Positions 1 through 6,040 are shown, numbered from the stretch's first letter. The stretch: DNA of 6,961 nucleotides from an uncultured Eggerthellaceae bacterium (GCA_946626265.1 CAMOUE010000120.1:1-6961); one strand, 5' to 3'. Made by a program: numbers and translations. Notes: generated by a model from the sequence alone, not told the origin.

Positions 1-1463
1 AGGACCTTCTTGTTCACGTCGATGCCGCACTCACGCAGCACGCTCACGACGAACAGGACGACGCAGCACACGGCGACCATGTAAAGTCCCATGCGGTGCT
101 GAGCCTCCACGACCGACTTGAACGAGCTCATGAACAAGCCGCCCTGGAAATTGAACACGGTATTGTAGAAGCCCGTGGCAAGGTCCTCGACCCCTTCTAT
201 GCGGTCAAAGTACCAGCCTATGTTCACGACGATAAACGTTCGGACGATGCACCAGACGTGATGGAGCTTACCTTCCATGTTTACGTGGAACAGCTTGTTG
301 AGCCTGTCCCACACGGGCGTGAGCAGGTCGCTCGCAGCGATGACGATGCCGTTGTAGAGGCCCCAGAGAATGAAATGGGAGTCAGCGCCATGCCACAAGC
401 CCACGATAAAGAACACGAGGATGTTCGCAACGCAGGCGGGAAGCGTGCGGCCGATATGCTTGCCGCAATGGGCCGTGAGCCACTTTCCCCACCGTTGTAC
501 GCCCGGCAACAGCGCAAACGGGTAGAACACGTAGTCGCGCATCCATGCGCCGAGCGTGATGTGCCAGCGGCGCCAGAAATCGCCGAGGGAGATCGAGAAG
601 TACGGTTGGCGGAAGTTGGCAGCCATCTCGATGCCGAACAGCCGAGCAAAGCCGAGCACCATGTCGATACCGCCCGAGAAGTCCGCGTACTGGTAAATCG
701 CATACATCAAGATTCCCACGACGATAACCGATCCCGGCATGCCGGGATCGATGTGGTTCAAGATGGGATCGATGGCCTTCAGCAGCACGTTCGCAATGGC
801 ACATTTCTTCATGAGGCCATAACCGATTTGGAGCAGGGCGCTGCGCGCGTTCGTGGAATCAAACGAATGCCGCTCGTAAAGCTGATGCGCCAATGCGTCG
901 AAACGGTTGATGGGACCTTGTATGAGCTGCGGGAAGAACGAGACGAACAACAGGTACTTCGCGAAGTTTCGCTCGGGGTCGTACTTGCCGTTGTACGTGT
1001 CGATGACGTAGCTGATCGACTGGAACGTGTAAAACGAGATGCCGAGCGGCAACAAGATGCCGGTAACCCAGTCGTTGCCCGGAATGAGGTAGTCAAGGAT
1101 CGTCTTCGTGTACTTGATGTAGCTGAGGATGCCGAAGTTCAAAAGCAGCATCGCGAGCAAAACGAGCCGTTTCTTGCGGACGAACCGCTTCTTTATGGCC
1201 TTCTTTTCGTCACGCGACTCAGCTTGCTTTCGAGCAGCCTTCGATTGCGCGTCGAAGTGGGAGAACGCAAGGCCCGCGACCCACGTGCTCGCAGCCGTGA
1301 CGCCGATGAAGATGAAATTCTGGAAACCCGTGAACGCATAGAAGGACAACGACGCCACGAGCAGGACGATCCACTGGCCCTTGCCGAACGCGCGGCCGAC
1401 AGCGTAATACACCGCGAGCGCGATGGCGAGGAATATGACGAAAGCGAGCGTATAGAACTGCAA
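1..1463 (-). CDS. MBOAT-family membrane O-acyltransferase (AlgI/DltB-like), 3' end cut by window edge
   Basis: This gene encodes a polytopic membrane O-acyltransferase of the MBOAT superfamily, whose members move acyl (often acetyl) groups across the membrane onto surface polymers. I translated the minus strand directly: 487 codons are open to the left edge with no stop, close to the usual 460-520 residues of AlgI-like members, so little is missing. Visible features are an N-terminal hydrophobic helix (residues 2-22), a very basic cytoplasmic loop (about 70-99), FPQLIQGPINRF (177-188), the WRRWH motif (297-301) and GLWHGADSHF with the expected catalytic His at 358. The GPINRF and WHGA context looks more AlgI/PatB-like than DltB-like. 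The start is TTG at 1463: an in-frame TAG lies at 1475-1473, leaving no other start that keeps the first helix; a weak AGG sits 7 nt upstream. It is divergent from two TagF-like genes, which suggests polymer acylation, but the substrate is unknown. An SGNH/DHHW partner often follows such genes and would lie outside the window. Confidence 0.93.
   Translation of the reverse strand, partial: MQFYTLAFVIFLAIALAVYYAVGRAFGKGQWIVLLVASLSFYAFTGFQNFIFIGVTAASTWVAGLAFSHFDAQSKAARKQAESRDEKKAIKKRFVRKKRLVLLAMLLLNFGILSYIKYTKTILDYLIPGNDWVTGILLPLGISFYTFQSISYVIDTYNGKYDPERNFAKYLLFVSFFPQLIQGPINRFDALAHQLYERHSFDSTNARSALLQIGYGLMKKCAIANVLLKAIDPILNHIDPGMPGSVIVVGILMYAIYQYADFSGGIDMVLGFARLFGIEMAANFRQPYFSISLGDFWRRWHITLGAWMRDYVFYPFALLPGVQRWGKWLTAHCGKHIGRTLPACVANILVFFIVGLWHGADSHFILWGLYNGIVIAASDLLTPVWDRLNKLFHVNMEGKLHHVWCIVRTFIVVNIGWYFDRIEGVEDLATGFYNTVFNFQGGLFMSSFKSVVEAQHRMGLYMVAVCCVVLFVVSVLRECGIDVNKKV
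729..750. repeat. 22-bp perfect palindrome inside the MBOAT gene
   Basis: The half-site CGATCCCGGCA is followed directly by its exact reverse complement, giving a 22-bp palindrome with no mismatch. It lies in frame within the MBOAT coding sequence, over the residues IDPGMPGS. A 10-bp direct repeat, GGGATCGATG, overlaps its right arm (744-753) and recurs at 765-774, a 21-bp period that matches two IDP tripeptides seven residues apart. It may be a chance product of codon choice or a protein-binding or modification site; the sequence does not decide. Confidence 0.6.
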
Positions 1464-1484
1464 ACGAAAGGCCTATCGAAACAA

Positions 1485-1502
1485 ACCGCGCGTACGCGCG
1501 GT
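1485..1502 (-). promoter_or_regulatory. GC-rich perfect palindrome plus T-rich tail in the MBOAT leader (possible attenuator or operator)
   Basis: ACCGCGCGTACGCGCGGT is a perfect 18-bp palindrome lying between the predicted MBOAT promoter and its TTG start. In the MBOAT transcript it can fold as a 7-bp stem (ACCGCGC/GCGCGGT) with a GTAC loop, followed at once by TTGTTT. That resembles a short intrinsic terminator or attenuator about 20 nt before the start codon. A dimeric repressor operator is the alternative reading. On the plus strand no T-run follows, so it would act only in the MBOAT direction. Confidence 0.45.
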
Positions 1503-1525
1503 CGAATGGACATATACAGACGGCG

Positions 1526-1534
1526 ATTTTACCA
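1526..1534 (-). promoter_or_regulatory. Extended -10 promoter element for the MBOAT gene
   Basis: On the minus strand this reads TGGTAAAAT, an extended -10 (TGn plus TAAAAT, five of six matches to TATAAT). It would start transcription near 1518 and give a leader of about 55 nt containing the 18-bp palindrome before the TTG at 1463. No convincing -35 box is seen 16-18 bp upstream, which is acceptable for an extended -10 promoter. It is a motif-based prediction. Confidence 0.45.
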
Positions 1535-1553
1535 CATGGTGCGTTTTTGCCTC

Positions 1554-1572
1554 CAGGGGCACACTTCCCCTG
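1554..1572. promoter_or_regulatory. Small hairpin between the two divergent promoters
   Basis: CAGGGG (1554-1559) and CCCCTG (1567-1572) are inverted around a 7-nt spacer. A related broken inverted motif, CCCCTAAGGG, follows at 1592-1601. Both lie upstream of the -10 boxes of the MBOAT gene and of the first transferase gene, where a shared regulator could bind. There is no T-run, so it is not an intrinsic terminator. Confidence 0.25.
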
Positions 1573-1616
1573 CATAAACTCCACCGCATCTCCCCTAAGG
1601 GCCCGACCGAGTCGAG

Positions 1617-1622
1617 TAAAAT
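1617..1622 (+). promoter_or_regulatory. -10 element for the transferase genes
   Basis: TAAAAT has the same hexamer as the divergent MBOAT -10 box and sits 52 bp before the ATG at 1675, predicting a start near 1629 and a leader of about 45 nt. No recognisable TTGACA-like -35 box lies at the proper distance, so it may depend on an activator or be weak. It would drive both plus-strand transferase genes. Confidence 0.35.
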
Positions 1623-1674
1623 AGTCTTTGTCAAGATTGAGCGTGCAGGGCACGGCGAACTCGAAGGGACCTAC

Positions 1675-2844
1675 ATGAGACGACTGTTCGTCGGAGCATC
1701 CAAAGCGGTTTTCAACCTCGGATACCGCGCTACGCAGCGCGTGATGAAACGCCGCAACGAGGTCGTGTTCCTCTCGCGCCAGGCAAACGAGCCCAGCTAC
1801 GACTTCAAGACGGTCGCAGCCGAATTCGAACGTCGCGGCTGGAAGACGACCATGCATCTCAAGAAGGTGACGAAGCGCAACGTGATCGCATACGCCGGCC
1901 ACGTAGCCTCGGAGATCAGGCTCCTCGCTCGCTGCCGGATCGCCATACTCGATCGGTACGACCCGGTCGTCAGCCTCATCGACTTCGAAAGCGCGCATGC
2001 CGAGCGCGTGCCCGAGGGCTATCACGATGAGTTTCCGCTGAAGCCGACCATCATCCAGCTCTGGCACGCTTTCGGCGCGTTCAAGAAGTTCGGATACCAG
2101 AGCATCGGGGTGCGCGAGGGACATTCTGCCGAAGTCGTCGACGTGTTCAACATTCATCGGAACTACTCGTGGGTCGTATGCTCGAGCGAGGCCGCGCGCC
2201 CTGCGTTCTCCGAGGCGTTCGCGTACCCGGTCGAACGTATCGTCGCCCTCGATCGCCCCGAATACGACGAGCTACTCGAGACGCGCAAACAGCTGGAGAA
2301 TCGCGCTGCCTCGGAGACCCAAGCCGGCAAGCGCATCAAGGTGCTCATGGCGCCGACCTTGCGCAAGAGCAAGGCATCCACCCATCCGTTCAGAGACCTC
2401 TACGCGGAAAAGGCGTCGTTCGAGAGCCGAATCGATGCTGACGTGACCTGGTCGTTCCATCCGCTCGAGGAGGGCTTGCCCGCCCCGGGCAACGCCTCCG
2501 GACAGCTGCTCGCAGCCGACGTCGTCGTGACCGACTACTCGTCGATCGTCTACGAAGCCTATCTGCTCGGCAAGCCCGTCGTGTTCTTCATACCCGACAT
2601 CGAGGAATACAGGGTGTCGCCCGGCTTGAACGCCGACCCGCTCGAGCTCGCACCCGGAATCTGCGCGACGAGCAAGCAGGAGCTCGTCGGCCTGCTTGAA
2701 CAGGTCGTGAACGAAGGAGCATATCCCACCGGCGACTTCGAGGCGTTCGCGGGTAGCGCATTCCAACTTGCGGCAAAGCGTGAAGGGACGGCTGCCGCAC
2801 GATTCGTGGATTTCGCCATCGAGCAGGCCGACAAGGTGCGATAG
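1675..2844 (+). CDS. TagB/TagF-family CDP-polyol phosphotransferase, divergent copy
   Basis: This 389-residue protein belongs to the CDP-glycerol glycerophosphotransferase family (Pfam Glyphos_transf), peripheral membrane enzymes that add glycerol- or ribitol-phosphate from CDP-polyols to teichoic acid acceptors. Family motifs in order are QLWHAFGAFKKFG (128-140), VLMAPTLR (223-230), FHP (261-263) and ADVVVTDYSSIVYE (281-294). The basic N-terminus (MRRLF...MKRR) fits membrane association. The ATG is preceded by GAAGGGA at 1663-1669 with 5-nt spacing. Two things are odd: the usual VKxHP segment reads TWSFHP, and after FFIPDIEEYR (304-313) the RGFY.DY stretch common in the family and present in the next gene is absent, replaced by VSPGLNADPLELAPG. 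It may therefore be a primase-like (TagB-type) enzyme or use another polyol. It lies 49 bp upstream of a second family member, in a likely operon. The family is secure; donor and acceptor are not. Confidence 0.9.
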   Translation: MRRLFVGASKAVFNLGYRATQRVMKRRNEVVFLSRQANEPSYDFKTVAAEFERRGWKTTMHLKKVTKRNVIAYAGHVASEIRLLARCRIAILDRYDPVVSLIDFESAHAERVPEGYHDEFPLKPTIIQLWHAFGAFKKFGYQSIGVREGHSAEVVDVFNIHRNYSWVVCSSEAARPAFSEAFAYPVERIVALDRPEYDELLETRKQLENRAASETQAGKRIKVLMAPTLRKSKASTHPFRDLYAEKASFESRIDADVTWSFHPLEEGLPAPGNASGQLLAADVVVTDYSSIVYEAYLLGKPVVFFIPDIEEYRVSPGLNADPLELAPGICATSKQELVGLLEQVVNEGAYPTGDFEAFAGSAFQLAAKREGTAAARFVDFAIEQADKVR

Positions 2845-2884
2845 CATACCGCGGGCGCGCTGGAAACCCGCGACATACACGAAT

Positions 2885-2889
2885 AGGAG
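2885..2889 (+). promoter_or_regulatory. Ribosome binding site fixing the start of the second transferase
   Basis: AGGAG lies 4 nt before the ATG at 2894. The same frame is open further upstream to 2768, inside the preceding gene, but the added residues are translated from the other frame of that gene and have no family resemblance, so this site decides the start. Confidence 0.8.
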
Positions 2890-2893
2890 CATC

Positions 2894-4096
2894 ATGTCTC
2901 AGGAAAGCCTGAAAAAGCGCATCAAAAGAGCTGCGAAGAAACCCGCCCAGTTCCTCGCGAAGGACTGGTCGCTCGGATTCGCGTTTCCCCATGCATACGC
3001 ATCCGCTGCCAAACAGCCAATCGACGCAAGAAAAGTCCTGTTCGTCGATGGGAAATCCCTCGAGATGCCCGATGCGTTCGGTCTGCTGTTCCCTTACCTG
3101 CAAAACCATTACGACCTCGACGTGCGTTTTGTCGGCCTCGGCATGAACGAAGGAGTGGGTTGGGTCGGATACTACAAACGATGCCTCAAGCTCGCGCGCG
3201 ATATGGCGACTGCGTCCTATGTGTTCCTCGCAGATGCCTCGGACGTCGTGAGCTGCCTCCCCATCCGCCCAGAGACAAAGGTAGTGCAGCTATGGCACGC
3301 ATGCGGCGCATTCAAGAAATTCGGCATGTCGACTGCCGACAAGCTGTTCGGCGGCTCGCGCGCAGAGAAGGAGCGCCACCCGTTCTACAAGAACCTCGAC
3401 CTCGTGACCGTCAGCAGCCCCGAAGTGAGATGGGCCTATCGCGAGGCCATGGAGCTCGAGGATACGCCCGACGTGGTGCAAGCGCTCGGAATCAGCCGCA
3501 CCGACGTGTTTCACGACGCGGGATTTCGCGCGGTCTCCCGCGAGGCCGTCGAGGCGCTCGTCCCCGGAATCGCCGGCCGCAAGGTGATCTTGTACGCGCC
3601 CACGTTCCGAGGGCGCGCCACAAGCGCCGAAGGACCCAATCAGCTCGACATCGCAGCAATGCGAACGGCCCTCGGGAACGATTGGGCACTACTCGTGAAG
3701 CACCACCCCTTCGTGAAGTCGCCCGCCCCCATCCCGGACGGTTGCGAGGACTTCGCGTTCATGGTCGGCGACGTGCCGATCGATTGCCTCATGTGCGCTG
3801 CAGATGCATGCATTTCCGATTATTCCTCGATCGTATTCGAGTATTCGCTGCTCGACCGGCCGCTCGTTTTCTTCGCATACGACCTCGAGGATTACGACGA
3901 CTGGCGAGGGTTCTACTACGACTACGACGAGATGACGCCCGGCCCGGTCGTACGCACCTCAGATGAGGTCATCGACTTTATCGCCCACGCAGACGAGCGA
4001 TACGACCGAGAACGAATGACGGCATTCCGCGAGAAGTTCATGTCAGCCTGCGACGGGCATGCAACCGAGCGCATAGCGCGAACGGTGTTCGGCTAG
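2894..4096 (+). CDS. TagF/TarL-type CDP-polyol phosphotransferase
   Basis: This 400-residue protein is a standard member of the CDP-glycerol/CDP-ribitol phosphotransferase family, which extends poly(polyol phosphate) chains on the inner face of the membrane. It starts with a strongly basic segment (KKRIKRAAKK, 7-16) and then carries VQLWHACGAFKKFG (131-144), ILYAPTFRG (232-240), VKHHP (268-272), ISDYSSIVFEY (307-317), FFAYDLEDYDDWRGFYYDY (326-344) and the PGP turn (349-351), all in the usual order. The conserved histidines (H135, H270, H271), which in TagF belong to the active-site region, are present. It is about the length of single-domain TagB or TarL-type catalytic regions, shorter than two-part TagF proteins. 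With tarI and tarJ next door, CDP-ribitol is the most likely donor, though the sequence alone does not separate glycerol from ribitol specificity. Its stop lies 24 bp from the convergent stop of tarJ. Confidence 0.93.
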   Translation: MSQESLKKRIKRAAKKPAQFLAKDWSLGFAFPHAYASAAKQPIDARKVLFVDGKSLEMPDAFGLLFPYLQNHYDLDVRFVGLGMNEGVGWVGYYKRCLKLARDMATASYVFLADASDVVSCLPIRPETKVVQLWHACGAFKKFGMSTADKLFGGSRAEKERHPFYKNLDLVTVSSPEVRWAYREAMELEDTPDVVQALGISRTDVFHDAGFRAVSREAVEALVPGIAGRKVILYAPTFRGRATSAEGPNQLDIAAMRTALGNDWALLVKHHPFVKSPAPIPDGCEDFAFMVGDVPIDCLMCAADACISDYSSIVFEYSLLDRPLVFFAYDLEDYDDWRGFYYDYDEMTPGPVVRTSDEVIDFIAHADERYDRERMTAFREKFMSACDGHATERIARTVFG

Positions 4097-4120
4097 AAAC
4101 CATCTAGCTCGGAGGTATTG

Positions 4121-5146
4121 CTACATATCCCATTCCATGATGGTCTTGCCCATCGGTTTGCGCATGTCCTCTTCGAACGCCTTGGCTATGTCGGCCACCG
4201 ACGAGACGCACCGTACGACTCCGATGAGCGATTCGAGGTATTCCACTACATCGGGATTATTCTCATAGAGCTCGAGCGTACGCGCGAAATCGCGGCAACC
4301 GCTTCGACTGCTCCCGAACAACCTCAAACCCTTCTCGAGCACCATGCGCGTGTTGATGGGAACGGGATTCTCGGAAACGCCGAGTAGCGAAACGGTCCCT
4401 TCAGGCTGGATGGTGCCGATGATCTGCTCGATCGCCGAAACGGAGCCGTCGCCGCCGCAACACTCGAACGCATGGTCGATGACCAGGTCTGAGAGGTCAT
4501 CGGTAGTGCGCCGCGCGTCATCGACGAACGTGAAGTCGGCGAGCTTGTAGTCGTTGCGACCGATGACGACGATACGCGATTCCGGAAAAAGCGATCGCAT
4601 GACAAGGGATTGGATAAACCCCAGATTGCCGTCGCCCCATATGCCAATCGTATTGCGGCGGCCATGCGCCAGGCCGTCGAACCGCGCAGCAGCGTGAACC
4701 GATACGCTGACGAGCTCGGTGAAAGCCGCGACGCGCATATCAATCCCATCGGGCAACGGAAGGACGCGCGAAGGCGGCAGCACGACAAGCTCCTGCATGA
4801 ACCCGTCGGCCGTACTGCCCCCGAACGTGCTCGTGCGCAGGTAGTTCTCAGCGATGAACGGATCATCTTCCGCAGGTGCGTTAGGAATCATGACCACGGA
4901 AGTCCCCGGAGCGTACTCGCCGCCGAAATCGTGTACGACCGTGCCCACACCCTCGTGGATGAGCGCCATGGGAAGCTTGCTCTCAAGCACCTCGGGCGGA
5001 CGTTTTCCCTGATAATAACGTTGATCAGCATGGCAAATCGACAAGTGCGTCGGTCGCACCACGATACGGTCGCCGCCGAGCGGCACCTCAAGCGTGACAG
5101 GCTCTATGGTTCGCGGCTCTACCAGCCGGTACACGCAGTTAAGCAT
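4121..5146 (-). CDS. tarJ: Ribulose-5-phosphate reductase (NADPH-dependent, ribitol-5-phosphate forming), TarJ
   Basis: TarJ is a cytoplasmic zinc-containing medium-chain dehydrogenase that reduces D-ribulose 5-phosphate to D-ribitol 5-phosphate, the substrate of TarI. I chose the ATG at 5146, which gives 341 residues, the length I recall for staphylococcal TarJ, and an N-terminus (MLNCVYRLVEPRTIE) that lines up with the family start; an ATG at 5158 would add only MAAR. The GroES-like domain shows SICHADQRYY with C38, then LIHEGVG with H64 and E65 as likely zinc ligands, and IAENYL (98-103). The nucleotide-binding loop is GIWGDGNLG (168-176). FVDD, HAFECCGG, SLLGVSE and LFGSSRSG follow as in TarJ. 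The start overlaps the tarI stop (ATGCTTAA, 8 bp), and no well-spaced Shine-Dalgarno is seen, suggesting translational coupling to tarI. The assignment is based on recalled family sequence and the neighbour. Confidence 0.93.
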   Translation of the reverse strand: MLNCVYRLVEPRTIEPVTLEVPLGGDRIVVRPTHLSICHADQRYYQGKRPPEVLESKLPMALIHEGVGTVVHDFGGEYAPGTSVVMIPNAPAEDDPFIAENYLRTSTFGGSTADGFMQELVVLPPSRVLPLPDGIDMRVAAFTELVSVSVHAAARFDGLAHGRRNTIGIWGDGNLGFIQSLVMRSLFPESRIVVIGRNDYKLADFTFVDDARRTTDDLSDLVIDHAFECCGGDGSVSAIEQIIGTIQPEGTVSLLGVSENPVPINTRMVLEKGLRLFGSSRSGCRDFARTLELYENNPDVVEYLESLIGVVRCVSSVADIAKAFEEDMRKPMGKTIMEWDM

Positions 5147-5885
5147 CCTCGCCGCCATCCCCGACGATCGCGCGTGCGATGCGCATGTCGCTCGTGTACG
5201 TCAGTTTCATGTTAGTGACGTCGCCCCTCACCAAGGCGACCTTCTGGCCTCGGAGGGCGAAGGCCTTGCAGGCATCTGTGAGAATCGCGCGTTCGTCTTC
5301 ACCGAGCCCCTCGAGCATCTCTTTCAGGCGCGCTGCGTTGAAGGATTGCGGCGTCTGGCCCTGGTAGTATTCGCTTCGGCGCGGAATCGACTCGACGAGC
5401 CGACCATCAACACTGTGCACGATGGTGTCGGTTGCGGGAACAACCGTATCGCACGCGCCGAATTCGCGGGCAGCGGCAATGTTCTCGACGATGATCCGGT
5501 TCGTGACGAACGGGCGAACGGCATCGTGCGTGACGATGATGTCATCGGGACCGATGCCGTGCTCCTGCTCGATATGCCTGAGCGCGCACATGATGGTATC
5601 GTTGCGCTCTGCGCCGCCGGTCACGACGGTTATCTTGCCCGCGAGGGAGGGGAGGTAGCGGGTCATGAGATCACGCGTCTGCTTCACCCAACCTGCAGCT
5701 GCCAATACGATGACCTCGTCGAAATCGTCGACAAGCGCGAACTTCTCGACGGTCTGCACGATAACGGGCCTCGAACCGAGCATCCAGAACTGTTTTGGCT
5801 TGTCCGGATTGCCCATACGCGAACCAGACCCACCAGCGAGTATCGCCGCATACACGCGCCCGTCTGAACCTGCACTCGATGTCAT
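5139..5885 (-). CDS. tarI: D-ribitol-5-phosphate cytidylyltransferase, TarI
   Basis: TarI is a cytoplasmic IspD-like nucleotidyltransferase that joins CTP and ribitol 5-phosphate to make CDP-ribitol, the activated unit for poly(ribitol phosphate). The 248-residue product has the CTP-binding AILAGGSGSRMG (14-25) followed by PKQF with K31, then HDAVRPF (120-126), CDTVVPATDTIV (145-156), YQGQTPQSF (174-182), TDACK (203-207) and LVRGDVTNMKLT (218-229). The YQGQTPQSF and DACK context fits TarI better than plain IspD, and the adjacent tarJ supports that. The ATG at 5885 is preferred because AGGA lies 6 nt upstream; the frame is open back to a TTG at 5918, which would add 11 unremarkable residues. 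It is the first gene of a tarI-tarJ operon and its promoter region lies next to an IS110 end. Confidence 0.94.
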   Translation of the reverse strand: MTSSAGSDGRVYAAILAGGSGSRMGNPDKPKQFWMLGSRPVIVQTVEKFALVDDFDEVIVLAAAGWVKQTRDLMTRYLPSLAGKITVVTGGAERNDTIMCALRHIEQEHGIGPDDIIVTHDAVRPFVTNRIIVENIAAAREFGACDTVVPATDTIVHSVDGRLVESIPRRSEYYQGQTPQSFNAARLKEMLEGLGEDERAILTDACKAFALRGQKVALVRGDVTNMKLTYTSDMRIARAIVGDGGEDA

Positions 5886-5891
5886 GCTGTT

Positions 5892-5895
5892 TCCT
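5892..5895 (-). promoter_or_regulatory. Ribosome binding site fixing the tarI start
   Basis: On the minus strand AGGA sits 6 nt before the ATG at 5885. The competing TTG at 5918 lies inside a small inverted repeat (TTGCGCAA) and lacks a comparable purine-rich site, so the ATG is preferred. Confidence 0.7.
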
Positions 5896-5910
5896 GCCTT
5901 TACTCTCGGT

Positions 5911-5927
5911 TTGCGCAAGTCGCAAGT
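5911..5927. repeat. Tandem CGCAAGT repeat and inverted repeat in the tarI leader
   Basis: CGCAAGT occurs twice head to tail at 5914-5920 and 5921-5927. The same bases form an inverted repeat, TTGCG (5911-5915) with CGCAA (5921-5925) around a 5-nt spacer, and the first copy overlaps the 8-bp palindrome TTGCGCAA (5911-5918). It lies between the predicted tarI promoter and its ribosome binding site, where an operator or leader hairpin would act. It is short enough to be coincidental. Confidence 0.35.
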
Positions 5928-5951
5928 ATCAACCTATGGGGAGTTTGAGTC

Positions 5952-5979
5952 CATATACCCAACACAAACAATAGGGCAA
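5952..5979 (-). promoter_or_regulatory. Candidate tarIJ promoter
   Basis: On the minus strand TTGCCC (5979-5974) and TATATG (5957-5952) are separated by 16 bp, each matching four of six consensus positions. Transcription would begin near 5945 and give a leader of about 60 nt. The stretch is AT-rich relative to its surroundings, as expected for a promoter, but other hexamer pairs in the same stretch (for example around TATTAT and TATTGT near 5970-5985) are possible. Confidence 0.3.
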
Positions 5980-6010
5980 TAATAGATTCCAGACTCGTTC
6001 CCAGGGCGCA

Positions 6011-6040
6011 GGAAAACCGCCCCTTGGTAAAATCAAGGGG
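6011..6040 (-). terminator. Hairpin with T-run after the IS110 transposase gene
   Basis: On the minus strand CCCCTTG and CAAGGGG (6040-6034 and 6026-6020) form a perfect 7-bp stem with a 7-nt loop, followed by CGG and TTTT (6016-6013). This is a plausible, somewhat weak intrinsic terminator 28 bp beyond the transposase stop. It would limit read-through from the transposase into tarI. On the plus strand no T-run follows. Whether it belongs to the insertion sequence or to the original chromosome cannot be decided here. Confidence 0.5.

Noticed and set aside
96..1577. A 493-residue plus-strand open frame across the first 1.5 kb
   Set aside because: It is antisense to the MBOAT gene, whose frame gives membrane helices and the WRRWH and WHGA motifs. 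The plus-strand product is a highly charged, low-complexity sequence with no domain, as expected from GC3 bias.
1219..2157. A 312-residue minus-strand open frame spanning the divergent promoter region
   Set aside because: It overlaps two well-supported genes in other frames and crosses both predicted promoters; its sequence shows no family resemblance.
2768..2893. A 42-residue N-terminal extension of the second transferase
   Set aside because: These codons overlap the 3' end of the preceding gene, and AGGAG with 4-nt spacing marks the ATG at 2894, where the basic family-like N-terminus begins.
1485..2893. A CRISPR array, tRNA or large structured RNA in the noncoding stretches
   Set aside because: The intergenic gaps are at most about 210 bp, show no spaced repeats, and I saw no cloverleaf or other recognisable RNA fold.
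2272..2895. A 207-residue minus-strand open frame opposite the first transferase
   Set aside because: It is the antisense shadow of a clear TagF-family frame and has no recognisable motif.
3160..3966. A 268-residue arginine-rich plus-strand open frame
   Set aside because: It is an out-of-frame shadow within the second transferase, whose own frame carries all family motifs.
4610..5867. Two plus-strand open frames of 201 and 257 residues
   Set aside because: They are antisense to tarJ and tarI, both of which are recognisable along their full lengths.
5886..5918. TTG at 5918 as the tarI start
   Set aside because: The ATG at 5885 has AGGA at 6-nt spacing; the extra 11 residues are not typical, since TarI and IspD proteins begin close to the AILAGG motif.
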